DNA from: BOKV01 sp049289295
GTDB lineage: Bacteria > Pseudomonadota > Alphaproteobacteria > Rhizobiales > Rhizobiaceae
Length of the DNA stretch: 64,000 bases
Direction: 5' to 3'
Assembly (NCBI GenBank): GCA_049289295.1
Contig: JBATLL010000062.1
Span: 124,001-188,000 of the forward strand
The position numbers and the translations under genes were made by a program. Within the stretch, counting starts at the first letter, position 1. Each line of letters starts with the position of its first letter. Shown one piece after another: positions 34,642 to 42,798 of this stretch. The notes under the pieces were generated by a model, which saw only the letters and a list, made by a program, of their open reading frames with translations, was not told the origin of the DNA and searched no databases.

Positions 34642-35693
34642 GCCGCTTCGCTCGCCCTTCCCGGCTCCACTTCCAATGGCTTGCCACCATCGAAAATGCT
34701 CTTGATGCAACGCTGGATTTCCTGCGGACTTTCGCTGGTCATGAGCTGAATGCGGGTCCGCTCGTCCGCTTCATTTGCTATCGTGGTCAAATACCAGCCA
34801 AGATGCTTGCGCGCCTGGCGGATGCCCAGCTGCGCACCATAGTGGGAGAGCATCGCCTCATGATGTTCGCAGATCAGATCAACAGCGTTCATGAGTTGTG
34901 CACCGGCTTGCCCGGCAATCTCACCAGCAAGCCATGGCCTGCCGTAACTTGCCCGCCCGATCATCACTGCATCACCACCTGAAAGGCGCAGCGCTTGAAC
35001 TGCACTGTCGTGACCGCAGATATCGCCGTTCACGACGAGGGGCAGTCGCGTCGCTTCACGCACCGGGCGTATCGCCCCCCAGTCCGCATTGCCCTTGTAG
35101 AACTGGCAGCGCGTGCGTCCATGCACCGTGATCATGCTGACACCGCAATTTTCGGCGCGTCTGGCAAGTTCTGGAGCATTGATTGTCTGCGCGTCCCAGC
35201 CAAGCCGCATTTTCAGTGTGACAGGAACATTGACTGCGCCAGTCACAGCCTCGATCAGGCTTGTGGCATGGTCGAGATCGCGCATCAGTGCTGAACCCGA
35301 ATAGCCTGTCGTTACCCTTTTCGACGGACATCCCATGTTGATGTCGATGACATCGGCACCATTGGCCTCGGCCAGTTTGGCTGCAAGCGCCATCCACTTG
35401 GCTTCACGCCCGGCAAGCTGAACGATATGCATGGGCAGGCCCGCAGACTGGGCCTTGAGTTCCATTTCAAACAGCCCGCACACGAGCGCTTCGCTGGCAA
35501 CCATTTCGCTGACGACAAGCCCGGCACCAAATCGCCAGGCCAGTCGCCTGAACGGAGCATCGCTCACGCCGGACATGGGAGCAAGAAAGCTGCGATTGCG
35601 CGCGTCGAATCCCCCGATGCGAAGCGGTTGCTCCAAAGGATTGGCTGATCGCAAACCTGACGTGCAGGATTTCCCGGAATTCTCGAATTGCAT
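34638..35693 (-). CDS. dusB: tRNA-dihydrouridine synthase B
   Basis: This FMN enzyme, formerly NifR3, reduces uridines in tRNA D loops. The core starts PLRIGGFDARNRSFLAPMSG followed by VSDAPFRRLAWRFGAGLVVS. It has the catalytic region INMGCPSKRVTTGYSGSALM and VHGRTRCQFYKG. The start is uncertain: ATG at 35693 is chosen, with an ATG at 35708 and a TTG at 35654 as alternatives. The upstream in-frame extension has no homology. dusB leads the ntrBC operon and diverges from ispDF. Confidence 0.92.
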   Translation of the reverse strand: MQFENSGKSCTSGLRSANPLEQPLRIGGFDARNRSFLAPMSGVSDAPFRRLAWRFGAGLVVSEMVASEALVCGLFEMELKAQSAGLPMHIVQLAGREAKWMALAAKLAEANGADVIDINMGCPSKRVTTGYSGSALMRDLDHATSLIEAVTGAVNVPVTLKMRLGWDAQTINAPELARRAENCGVSMITVHGRTRCQFYKGNADWGAIRPVREATRLPLVVNGDICGHDSAVQALRLSGGDAVMIGRASYGRPWLAGEIAGQAGAQLMNAVDLICEHHEAMLSHYGAQLGIRQARKHLGWYLTTIANEADERTRIQLMTSESPQEIQRCIKSIFDGGKPLEVEPGRASEAA

Positions 35694-35850
35694 AATTCTT
35701 GGGCACATTTTCAGTTGCTGACAAAGTAACCACTTATGTTGCGACGCACAAGAGCACAATTGATTCACCTCCCCACCAGGCACCCTGACATTGCGCACCG
35801 GGGCCGGTGGCGATAACAAGCGCGTTGCGTCAATTGCTGGACGATGGATT

Positions 35851-37023
35851 TTGAAAACAGTCGCGATCATTGTTGCCGCCGGGCGTGGCGAGCGGTTTGG
35901 CCTTGAAAAGGGCCCCAAGCAGTATCGGTTGCTGCGCGGGACGAGCATCCTGCAGCGCTGCGTCAGCGCATTGCTGGATCATCCGGGCATTGATGCCGTG
36001 CGCGTCATCATTCACAGCGATGATCGTGAGATATATGACGCATCGGTTTCACCCCATCCGAAACTGCTCGAACCGGCTGTCGGTGGCGAGACGCGCCAGC
36101 AAAGCGTCAGGCTTGGGCTCGAGTCATTTTCTGGTCTCGCCCCATCAAATGTCCTTGTTCATGATGCCGCGCGCCCATTTGTCGATCAGCAGACAATCAC
36201 CGATGTGCTGGCGGCCATAGCGCCCGGGCAAGGCGCTATTGCTGCGAGCCCGGTTGTCGACACACTCAAGCGAGCCGCACCGAACGGCACCATCGCGCAA
36301 ACCATCGACCGCAGCGCACTTCATGCTGCCCAGACGCCACAGGCCTTTGTCTTTGGCGAGATACTGGCAGCGCATCGCCAGTTTGCCGATGCACCTGCCA
36401 TGACCGACGACGCCTCGGTAGCGGAAGCATTTGGCATGACAGTGCGTCTGGTTCACGCCCCATCATCCAATTTCAAGATTACAACGGCACAAGACCTGGA
36501 AAGGGCCAATGCCATGTTGCCCACCCTGCCCGATATCCGCAGCGCTACCGGATATGACGTGCACCAGCTGGAACCTGGTGGCCCGATCTGGCTTTGCGGC
36601 GTTGCCATTGACCATGACCGAAAGCTGAAGGGGCATTCAGACGCCGATGTCGGCCTGCATGCGCTCACCGATGCCCTTCTGGGCACCATCGGTGCTGGCG
36701 ACATTGGCAGTCACTTCCCGCCCTCTGACCCGCAATGGAAAGGCGCTTCCTCGGACCGCTTTCTCGCCCATGCCGTAAATCTCGTGCGCGAACAGGGCGG
36801 GACCATCACCAATCTCGATGTCACGCTGATTTGCGAAAGCCCCAGGATCGGGCCGCACAGGCAGGCAATGCGTGAACGGATTGCCGAAGTGGCAGGCGTC
36901 AAAGCTGCCCGCGTCTCGATCAAGGCTACCACCAATGAAGGCATCGGTTTCATCGGGCGTGGCGAGGGCATAGCTGCCATTGCTACCGCCACGGTGGGTT
37001 TTCTTCCCAGTACGGAGGAGTGA
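35851..37023 (+). CDS. ispDF: Bifunctional IspD/IspF enzyme of the MEP pathway
   Basis: The protein has about 390 residues. The N-terminal IspD half makes CDP-ME (IIVAAGRGERFGLEKGPKQY, LVHDAARPFVD, DDASVAEAFG). The IspF half from about residue 230 makes MEcPP (ATGYDVHQLEPGGPIWLCGV, KGHSDADVGLHALTDALLG, DIGSHFPPSD, with zinc and substrate residues). A TTG start at 35851 is inferred from the usual IspD N terminus; a TTG at 35791 is the alternative. The fused form is typical of alphaproteobacteria. cinA starts one base after the stop. Confidence 0.94.
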   Translation: MKTVAIIVAAGRGERFGLEKGPKQYRLLRGTSILQRCVSALLDHPGIDAVRVIIHSDDREIYDASVSPHPKLLEPAVGGETRQQSVRLGLESFSGLAPSNVLVHDAARPFVDQQTITDVLAAIAPGQGAIAASPVVDTLKRAAPNGTIAQTIDRSALHAAQTPQAFVFGEILAAHRQFADAPAMTDDASVAEAFGMTVRLVHAPSSNFKITTAQDLERANAMLPTLPDIRSATGYDVHQLEPGGPIWLCGVAIDHDRKLKGHSDADVGLHALTDALLGTIGAGDIGSHFPPSDPQWKGASSDRFLAHAVNLVREQGGTITNLDVTLICESPRIGPHRQAMRERIAEVAGVKAARVSIKATTNEGIGFIGRGEGIAAIATATVGFLPSTEE

Positions 37024-37024
37024 C

Positions 37025-37558
37025 ATGAAAATCGACCGAGACCTGTCCGAAATGGCAGCACTAACCCTTGAGCATTTCCGCGCTGCCGGGCTGAAGGTCG
37101 CGACGGCAGAATCATGCACAGGTGGCCTGATCAGCGCGCTGCTGACATCCCATGCGGGTTCGTCCGATGTGCTTGACCGGGGCTTTGTCACCTATTCCAA
37201 CGCTGCCAAAAGCGAATTGGTCGGTGTGCCGCCAGAACTGATCGTGGCGCATGGGGCCGTCTCGGCAGCAGTCGCGGCAGCAATGGCCACGGGCGCCCTC
37301 GCCCGCTCTGCTGCCGATGCCGCCGTTGCCGTCACAGGGATTGCGGGACCAGGCGGGGGCAGCGAGCAAAAGCCGGTTGGGCTTGTCTACATCGCAGTTG
37401 CAACAAAAACGCCGGACGCTGGTAGCGACGCAGGCCCTGCAGGCGCCTATGTCGAGGAATTCACTTTCGAAGACAAGGGCCGCGATCACATACGCAACGA
37501 AACGGTAAGGAACGCCCTGGAAATGCTCATTGCATATGGCGCTGACACGCCCGGGTAA
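37025..37558 (+). CDS. CinA-family nicotinamide mononucleotide deamidase
   Basis: The protein has 177 residues from the ATG at 37025, preceded by ACGGAGGAG. Its stretch VATAESCTGGLISALLTSHA and SDVLDRGFVTYSNAAKSELV is the CinA C-terminal signature. VAVTGIAGPGGGSEQKPVGL follows and holds active-site residues. It is the stand-alone PncC-type domain with no N-terminal MoeA-like half. It converts NMN to NaMN for pyridine-nucleotide salvage. It follows ispDF by one base and is probably in the same operon. Confidence 0.93.
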   Translation: MKIDRDLSEMAALTLEHFRAAGLKVATAESCTGGLISALLTSHAGSSDVLDRGFVTYSNAAKSELVGVPPELIVAHGAVSAAVAAAMATGALARSAADAAVAVTGIAGPGGGSEQKPVGLVYIAVATKTPDAGSDAGPAGAYVEEFTFEDKGRDHIRNETVRNALEMLIAYGADTPG

Positions 37559-37645
37559 CTCCCACGTGTGCACCAACATTTCGCTTCTGGAATCAGGAAA
37601 GCTGTGTTCTAATGTTCACAAGGGGTTCTACGAACTAGTGGCGAT

Positions 37646-37658
37646 ACCCTGTCAGGGT
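37646..37658. repeat. Inverted repeat before the small secreted protein gene
   Basis: ACCCTG-T-CAGGGT is a perfect 6-bp inverted repeat 26 bp upstream of the ATG at 37684. It lies between the likely promoter and the ribosome site and could be an operator or mRNA hairpin. Confidence 0.35.
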
Positions 37659-37683
37659 TGCCAGCATCTCAGGAGATACGGAA

Positions 37684-37971
37684 ATGTCCAGACTGACAAC
37701 CAAATTGGCCGTTGTTGCAACGGCAGGCGCCATTCTGGCAGCAGCAGCGATGCCTGCAGCGGCCGGCAACAATGCTGGCGCCGCTTTTCTCGGTGGCCTG
37801 ATCGTCGGCGGCGTTCTGAGCGCCAACCAGCCTCCGATCTACGCTCCGGCACCTGTCTACCAGGTAGCGCCTCAGCCGGTTTACCAGCCACAGTGCTGGT
37901 ACAAGAACCGTCAGGTGCAGGATCCTTATACCGGCCAGTGGGTCTGGCGTCAGGTTCAGGTCTGCCGTTGA
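37684..37971 (+). CDS. Small secreted Pro/Gln/Tyr-rich protein
   Basis: The protein has 95 residues with the ribosome site CAGGAG upstream. A signal peptide (LAVVATAGAILAAAAMPAAA) precedes a glycine-rich segment FLGGLIVGGVL. A low-complexity tail follows with YAPAPVYQVAPQPVYQPQ and the end WYKNRQVQDPYTGQWVWRQV. Similar short, exported proteins occur across rhizobia, but no function is known. A strong terminator follows at 38054-38079, so it is probably a single-gene transcript. Confidence 0.8.
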   Translation: MSRLTTKLAVVATAGAILAAAAMPAAAGNNAGAAFLGGLIVGGVLSANQPPIYAPAPVYQVAPQPVYQPQCWYKNRQVQDPYTGQWVWRQVQVCR

Positions 37972-38053
37972 TTCGGTCGACTTGCTGCTGGATAGGCAGA
38001 TTGCGGGCATGCCTGCACACCAACCGGTAGCTGAAATGAATTGCATTGCGATG

Positions 38054-38079
38054 AAGGCGGGCATTTTGCCCGCCTTTTT
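38054..38079 (+). terminator. Rho-independent terminator after the small secreted protein gene
   Basis: AAGGCGGGC-ATTTT-GCCCGCCTT is a 9-bp perfect stem followed by T residues on the forward strand. It lies 83 bp after the stop at 37971. The reverse strand has no T-run, so it acts rightward. Confidence 0.88.
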
Positions 38080-38189
38080 CGTTTGATTGCCTGCCAGTGT
38101 GGGAAAGTTCACAGTAGCGCTTGCCACAAGTTGAGATAGTCGCAATGGCGGGCCTGAGTGCTGCCGTGCTCCTGTCTGATCCTCCCAGG

Positions 38190-38215
38190 GTACCCGGCCT
38201 CACAAGGTCGGGTAC
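38190..38215. repeat. Strong hairpin without T-tract, possible RNA element
   Basis: GTACCCGGCC pairs with GGTCGGGTAC over about 10 bp with the loop TCACAA. CCTCCC precedes it at 38181-38186. The forward strand continues TCTGATTC, so it is not a classic terminator. It could be a structural part of a small RNA or a REP-like element. Confidence 0.45.
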
Positions 38216-38284
38216 TCTGATTCAGGCCTGGCGGATTAAATTGCCGTAATGTGACAAAATGCACTTCTATCTATCAATTTCTCA

Positions 38285-38377
38285 CCTATATCTTGTTCAT
38301 CGGGACATGAACCACCCCGATCCTCCTGAACCTCCCTCCAAGGAAAAACCCGGTCTTGCGACCGGGTTTTCTTTTTT
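38285..38377 (+). ncRNA. Candidate small RNA with anti-Shine-Dalgarno CCTCC motifs
   Basis: The segment has a 5' fold (ATCGGG at about 38299 pairing with CCCGAT at about 38312-38317). A single-strand stretch with CCTCC repeats (TCCTCCTGAACCTCCCTCC) follows, then a terminator with an 11-bp stem and a T-run. Alphaproteobacterial trans-acting RNAs of the anti-SD type share this plan. A possible promoter (TGTGACA near 38250) is weak. The terminator also fits the convergent ratA gene, so the evidence is moderate. No protein-coding frame is convincing here. Confidence 0.45.
38344..38377. terminator. Bidirectional intrinsic terminator
   Basis: AAAACCCGGTC-TTGC-GACCGGGTTTT is an 11-bp perfect stem. 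The forward side continues CTTTTTT. The reverse side continues TTTTTCC, about 25 bp after the ratA stop at 38401. It therefore serves ratA leftward and a transcript coming from the left, such as the candidate small RNA. Confidence 0.88.
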
Positions 38378-38400
38378 CTGCGCCAGTCTGATCGCATGGA

Positions 38401-38868
38401 TCAGGAATACGGAATTGCCGAACCTGCGTAGACGTGTTTTGCGCGTTCCTCGAAGGCGGTTGTGAACTTGCGAAAGGCAGTGTCGAACATCGCGCCCATC
38501 AGCATCCCCAGCATGCGGCTGGAAAACTCGTAGTCGATAGTGAAATGGATGGCGCATCCGCCTTTCGCGTCATCGACAAAACGCCATTCATTGTCGAGAC
38601 GCCTGAAAGGGCCATCGAGATATTTGACATCGATCCGCAGGGCTTGCGGATCGAGGAGCACCTGGGACGTGAAGGTTTCGCGGATAGCCTTGTAACCCAC
38701 ACCCATGTCCGCAACCAGGATCGCCTTGCCATCCCGCTCGCGCCGGGTGCGCACATCCAGACTCTCGCATAGCGGCAGGAATTGCGGATAAGCCTCGACA
38801 TCGGCAACCAAATCAAACATCTGCCGCGGTGTGTAAGGCACGGTATGGACCTTGTAGAAGCCCGGCAA
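38401..38868 (-). CDS. RatA/COQ10-like START-domain protein
   Basis: This 155-residue protein has the ubiquinone-binding SRPBCC fold signature: VPYTPRQMFDLVADVEAYPQ then FLPLCESLDV, and later KYLDGPFRRLDNEWRFVDD. Relatives are yeast COQ10 and bacterial RatA (ribosome association or quinone chaperone). It follows lipA by 5 bp on the same strand, a common rhizobial pairing. A shared terminator lies 25 bp beyond its stop. Confidence 0.92.
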   Translation of the reverse strand: MPGFYKVHTVPYTPRQMFDLVADVEAYPQFLPLCESLDVRTRRERDGKAILVADMGVGYKAIRETFTSQVLLDPQALRIDVKYLDGPFRRLDNEWRFVDDAKGGCAIHFTIDYEFSSRMLGMLMGAMFDTAFRKFTTAFEERAKHVYAGSAIPYS

Positions 38869-38873
38869 GCTTG

Positions 38874-39845
38874 TCAGGCCCCGATGCCTGTTCCCGCGCC
38901 CATCCTCGCCATGCGTGCATCGCGCAATCGGGCAAAGTCCTCGCCGGCATGATGAGAAGAGCGGGTCAGCGGACTGGAGGATACGAGCAGGAAGCCCTTG
39001 GTATAGGCAACGGTTTCATAGGCCTTGAACTCATCAGGCGTTACGAAATCGCGCACGGGATGATGCTTCTTCGTTGGCTGCAGATATTGCCCGATGGTCA
39101 GGAAATCGACGTCAGCCGAACGCAGGTCATCCATGAGCTGCAGCACTTCGTTGCGCTCTTCTCCCAGTCCGACCATGATGCCGGACTTGGTGAACATGGA
39201 GGGGTCCAGTTCCTTCACGCGCTGTAACAGCCGGATCGAATGGAAATAGCGCGCGCCCGGGCGAACAGTCAGATAGTTCGAAGGCACGGTTTCCAGATTG
39301 TGGTTGAATACGTCCGGCCTTGCCGCGACGACTTTTTCAAGCGCGCCTTCCTTGCGCAGGAAGTCCGGAGTGAGTATCTCGATCGTCGTGCCGGGTGACC
39401 TTCTGCGAATGGCTTCGATCGTCTCGACGAAATGCTGCGCGCCGCCATCAGCCAGATCATCGCGATCGACTGACGTTATCACCACATGTTCAAGGCCGAG
39501 CTTCTCCACAGCAATAGCGACATTCTCCGGTTCTGCCGGATCGAGCGCTGCCGGCATGCCGGTGCGCACATTGCAGAAGGCACAGGCGCGCGTGCAGGTA
39601 TCCCCCATGATCATCATGGTCGCATGCTTCTTGGACCAGCATTCACCGATATTCGGGCAGCCAGCTTCCTCGCAAACGGTAACGAGCGCGTTTTCCTTCA
39701 CGATCCGGCGTGTCTCGTCATAGACCGGCGAACCGCCAGCCTTGACGCGAATCCAGGCCGGTTTCCTGGCAACTTCATTGTCCGGCCGGTGCGCCTTTTC
39801 AGGATGGCGCGCGCGCCCCTTGGTCGTGTCGAGGACAGTCACCAT
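38874..39845 (-). CDS. lipA: Lipoyl synthase
   Basis: This 323-residue radical SAM enzyme has the N-terminal auxiliary cluster motif CEEAGCPNIGECW, the radical SAM motif CTRACAFCNV (CxxxCxxC), and the C-terminal SSPLTRSSHHA containing the serine ligand. It inserts two sulfurs into octanoyl groups on lipoyl domains such as those of pdhB and pdhC encoded nearby. The ATG at 39845 precedes a gene pair of tiny membrane proteins. ratA follows 5 bp downstream. Confidence 0.97.
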   Translation of the reverse strand: MVTVLDTTKGRARHPEKAHRPDNEVARKPAWIRVKAGGSPVYDETRRIVKENALVTVCEEAGCPNIGECWSKKHATMMIMGDTCTRACAFCNVRTGMPAALDPAEPENVAIAVEKLGLEHVVITSVDRDDLADGGAQHFVETIEAIRRRSPGTTIEILTPDFLRKEGALEKVVAARPDVFNHNLETVPSNYLTVRPGARYFHSIRLLQRVKELDPSMFTKSGIMVGLGEERNEVLQLMDDLRSADVDFLTIGQYLQPTKKHHPVRDFVTPDEFKAYETVAYTKGFLLVSSSPLTRSSHHAGEDFARLRDARMARMGAGTGIGA

Positions 39846-39854
39846 GGATTGAAC

Positions 39855-40211
39855 TTACTCCGCGTCCTTGTTGGGATGATAGACGGTGCCCGTATTGGCC
39901 TGTGAAGTGGAGCCATTGTCACGTCCAGAAACCCGGTTGCCCGGTTCGGACCGGCCGAAGAACCACAGGATCAGCACTGCACCCGCCGTGGCGACGACGA
40001 GATTTCCGAGAAAACCATAGATTGCCATTCCCAGAAGGCCGGCAAGCGTTCCTCCGACAAACGAGCCGGCAATGCCCACCAGGATATTGGTCAGCAGACC
40101 ATGATCGCGGTTCATCGCCCGCTCCGCCAGCCAGCCGGCAATTGCACCGATGATCAGCAAGCCAAAGAAACCGACGCCCGGCATTCCGAGCAATCCATAT
40201 TGTCCGTGCAT
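39855..40211 (-). CDS. GlsB/YeaQ/YmgE-type membrane protein
   Basis: This 118-residue protein has three hydrophobic glycine-rich helices: FFGLLIIGAIAGWLAERAMN, LLTNILVGIAGSFVGGTLAG, and VVATAGAVLILWFFG. The transglycosylase-associated (Transgly_assoc) family pattern GAIAGWLA and GIAGSFVGG is typical of stress-induced inner-membrane proteins. A hydrophilic C-terminal tail of about 25 residues follows. lipA begins 10 bp downstream. It is probably translated with the other two small membrane genes. Confidence 0.85.
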   Translation of the reverse strand: MHGQYGLLGMPGVGFFGLLIIGAIAGWLAERAMNRDHGLLTNILVGIAGSFVGGTLAGLLGMAIYGFLGNLVVATAGAVLILWFFGRSEPGNRVSGRDNGSTSQANTGTVYHPNKDAE

Positions 40212-40230
40212 ATCGAGCCCTCCTTGAGGG

Positions 40231-40479
40231 TCAGGCGATCAGACGCGCCAGCAGAACCACGACAATCGCACCGATAGCCGATGTGATGATCTGGTTGATG
40301 ATCGGATTTCCGGTAGCGATCTTCAGGCCGATTGCGTTCAGCAGGAACCCACCGACAAATGCGCCAACCACACCGATCACGAGATAGTAGATCAGTCCGC
40401 CTCCGCCCACGACGATGCTGGCGATGAAACCTGCAACAAGACCGATGACGAGAAATACCGCGAGTGCTTTTGCATCCAT
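40231..40479 (-). CDS. GlsB/YeaQ-like small membrane protein
   Basis: This 82-residue protein has three glycine-rich membrane helices: LVIGLVAGFIASIVVGGGGL, YLVIGVVGAFVGGFLLN, and ITSAIGAIVVVLLARLI. It belongs to the same family as the gene 20 bp downstream. Its ATG overlaps the TAA of the upstream 56-residue gene as TAATG, showing translational coupling. Family members are linked to general stress, but no biochemical role is established. Confidence 0.84.
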   Translation of the reverse strand: MDAKALAVFLVIGLVAGFIASIVVGGGGLIYYLVIGVVGAFVGGFLLNAIGLKIATGNPIINQIITSAIGAIVVVLLARLIA

Positions 40480-40649
40480 TACCTGTCTCCTTGTTCCCTG
40501 TTGCGCCTGGTGACCATGTAGGCAGCGACCAGGCAGGACGGTATCGCGATGAAGAGATGCCTCACGAAACTGCCCCCCACAATATAGGGCATTATTGCCG
40601 CAACCGCGACGCCGAAAATGACCGCAAACACGATATGGCGAAGATGCAT
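40479..40649 (-). CDS. Small predicted membrane protein, 56 residues
   Basis: The sequence starts MHLRHIVFAVIFGVAVAAIM and is followed by PYIVGGSFVRHLFIAIPSCL and VAAYMVTRRNREQGDR. It has two hydrophobic segments and a basic C terminus. The ribosome site GGAGGAACGG precedes the ATG at 40649. The TAA stop overlaps the next start as TAATG. It lies 14 bp after the lpdA stop codon on the same strand. The family is not recognised. Overlap coupling, ribosome site and codon choice support a real gene. Confidence 0.7.
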   Translation of the reverse strand: MHLRHIVFAVIFGVAVAAIMPYIVGGSFVRHLFIAIPSCLVAAYMVTRRNREQGDR

Positions 40650-40662
40650 CAGCCGTTCCTCC

Positions 40663-42108
40663 CTAGGCGTTCAAAACCTTGCCATAGGCATCGAGCACGC
40701 TTTCCTTCATCATTTCGGAAAGGGTCGGATGCGGGAATATCGTGTGCATCAGTTCCTCTTCCGTGGTTTCCAGGTTCATGGCGACAACAAAACCCTGGAT
40801 CAGCTCCGTCACTTCCGCGCCGACCATGTGCGCGCCAAGCAGCTGGCCACTCTTCTTGTCGAACACCGTCTTTATCATGCCCTGGTCTTCGCCAAGTGCA
40901 ATTGCCTTGCCATTCGCGGCGAACGAAAAGCGGCCAACGCGAATGTCGTGCCCTGCTTCCTTTGCCTTCGCTTCGGTCAATCCGACGGACGCGACCTGCG
41001 GGTGGCAATAGGTGCAACCTGGAATCTTGCCCTTGTCCATCGGGTGAACATTGGCAAGGCCCGCAATCTTCTCCACGCAGACAACGCCTTCATGTTCGGC
41101 CTTGTGCGCCAGCATCGGCGGTCCGGCAACATCGCCAATGGCATAGATGCCTGCAACATTGGTCCGACCATAACCATCGATAACAATGCAGCCGCGGTCG
41201 GTCTTGATGCCGAGCGCTTCAAGGCCAAGCCCTTCGATATTGCCCACGACACCGACAGCCGAAATCATGCGATCAGCCTCGAATATCTCGCTCTTGCCGC
41301 CCTTCAGTTCGACAGTGGCCTTGAGCGAATTTGCCGCTTTCTCCACTCTCGTGACTTTCGCCTCGGTATGAATTTTCAGGCCGGACTTCTCGAGCTGCTT
41401 GCGCGCGATGGCCGAGATTTCCGCATCCTCGACCGGCATGATCGTCGGCATCACCTCAACCACCGTCACGTCACAACCCATCGCATTGTAGAAACTGGCA
41501 AACTCGATGCCGATAGCACCCGATCCCATCACCAGCAGTTTCCGCGGCAGTTCCTGTGGCACCATCGCCTCGAAATAGGTCCAGACAAGCTTTCCATCCG
41601 GCTCGATGCCGGGAAGCGCCCGTGGGCGCGCGCCGGTAGCAACAATGATGTGCTTGGCCTGATAGGTGCCCTCGCCCTTCGTGCCTTTTGGCGCGGGATG
41701 CTGGGGCTGCATGGGTGCCTTGGTCGACTTGCCCACCACGATTTCGCCCGGCTTGGTCAGCCTGGCTTCGCCCCAGATCACATCGACCTTGTTCTTCTTC
41801 ATCAGGAAGCCAACACCGCCATTGAGACGGGCGGATACGCCGCGTGAACGTTCAACCACCGCCTTCACATCAGCGCTGACCTTACCTTCCAGTTTGAGGC
41901 CATAATTCTTGAGGTGATCGGCATAGTGCATGATTTCCGCGGAACGCAGCAGCGCCTTCGTCGGTATGCAGCCCCAGTTGAGGCAGATGCCGCCGAGATG
42001 CTCGCGTTCAACGATGGCCGTTTTCAGTCCCAGCTGTGCGGAACGGATCGCGGTCACATAACCGCCGGGTCCCGAGCCGATGATGATCACATCGTAAGTG
42101 TCAGCCAT
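40663..42108 (-). CDS. lpdA: Dihydrolipoyl dehydrogenase (E3)
   Basis: The protein has 481 residues from the ATG at 42108, preceded by GGAGAAAAGCG. It has the N-terminal FAD motif DVIIIGSGPGGYVTAIRSAQ, the redox-active disulfide GGICLNWGCIPTKAL, an NAD-binding motif VMGSGAIGIEFASFY and the C-terminal active-site HPTLSEMMKE with the catalytic His. It reoxidises the lipoyl groups of the pyruvate dehydrogenase complex. It is downstream of pdhC, with two short genes between. The E2 gene is about 700 bp upstream on the same strand. Confidence 0.97.
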   Translation of the reverse strand: MADTYDVIIIGSGPGGYVTAIRSAQLGLKTAIVEREHLGGICLNWGCIPTKALLRSAEIMHYADHLKNYGLKLEGKVSADVKAVVERSRGVSARLNGGVGFLMKKNKVDVIWGEARLTKPGEIVVGKSTKAPMQPQHPAPKGTKGEGTYQAKHIIVATGARPRALPGIEPDGKLVWTYFEAMVPQELPRKLLVMGSGAIGIEFASFYNAMGCDVTVVEVMPTIMPVEDAEISAIARKQLEKSGLKIHTEAKVTRVEKAANSLKATVELKGGKSEIFEADRMISAVGVVGNIEGLGLEALGIKTDRGCIVIDGYGRTNVAGIYAIGDVAGPPMLAHKAEHEGVVCVEKIAGLANVHPMDKGKIPGCTYCHPQVASVGLTEAKAKEAGHDIRVGRFSFAANGKAIALGEDQGMIKTVFDKKSGQLLGAHMVGAEVTELIQGFVVAMNLETTEEELMHTIFPHPTLSEMMKESVLDAYGKVLNA

Positions 42109-42211
42109 TGCGCTTTTCTCCGTCACATTTCTCCCGGAAATCGGGTATTAGCTACAAGCCGCCCGCTGCGGCAAAACAAGTTCAATTCAGAACATGAACC
42201 GGAACTTCTCC

Positions 42212-42472
42212 ATGAACGAATCCGTGCAACTCATCCTGTCGCTGATCTCATTCCAGAAGATACTCCTGCTTCCCTGGTATATCGGGCTGCCCTCGCTTGC
42301 CCTGACTGCCCTGCTCCTGTGGTCCGGTATCTGGTCCCTGTTCACACTGCGTGTCATCAGGGCCTTCAGCCGCTTCATGATCGCTCTGGTCATTCTTGTC
42401 ATTCTCAGCCAGGCCGGCGATGCCATCGTGGCCTTGCTGGGCGGACCACAGCCCGCCCAGGTTCAGCAATGA
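42212..42472 (+). CDS. Small hydrophobic protein of unknown function
   Basis: Translation starts at 42212 or 42194 (an in-frame ATG 18 bp earlier). It has 86 residues from 42212. Two to three membrane segments are visible (LLLPWYIGLPSLALTALLLW, IWSLFTLRVIRAFSRFM, ALVILVILSQAGDAIVALL). Codon third positions are GC-rich, which supports coding. It lies on the strand opposite lpdA, in the gap before the YdcH-like gene. No family is recognised. Confidence 0.55.
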   Translation: MNESVQLILSLISFQKILLLPWYIGLPSLALTALLLWSGIWSLFTLRVIRAFSRFMIALVILVILSQAGDAIVALLGGPQPAQVQQ

Positions 42473-42481
42473 TCCTTCCGC

Positions 42482-42718
42482 TCAGGCTTGCAGCATGGCG
42501 AAAATCTCGTCCTTGAGTTTCAGGCGCTGCTTGCGCATTTCCTCAAGATGGAAGTCGTCGGTTGGCTCCACATTCGTTTCGGCCCGGTGTACGGCCCGGT
42601 TGATCTCGTGATAGGCGCCGGCCAGCCGCTGGAAATGCGCGTCCGAAACCTTCAATTCGTGAATTCGCTCGTTGTACTCCGGGAATTCCTCGTGCAGTTC
42701 GTGTGGTACGTTCGACAT
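42482..42718 (-). CDS. YdcH-like small protein (DUF465)
   Basis: This 78-residue acidic protein has the YdcH pattern: HELHEEFPEYNERIHELK and FQRLAGAYHEINRAVHRAE, with KQRLKLKDEIFAMLQ at the C terminus. It is predicted to form a helical hairpin and has unknown function. It lies between pdhC and lpdA on the same strand as both; the pdhC stop is 81 bp away. The neighbouring forward-strand hydrophobic gene ends 10 bp beyond its stop. Confidence 0.85.
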   Translation of the reverse strand: MSNVPHELHEEFPEYNERIHELKVSDAHFQRLAGAYHEINRAVHRAETNVEPTDDFHLEEMRKQRLKLKDEIFAMLQA

Positions 42719-42798
42719 GGATGCTCCTTTTCGCTAGATGTCATCCACAGCCTAGGCGCTCGGGCCCGCGTCTCCTTGATACGTATCAACACGCCGGT

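Noticed and set aside
38054..38079. Using this terminator as the end of a small RNA.
   Set aside because: It lies 83 bp after the small secreted protein gene in the same direction, so termination of that gene explains it.
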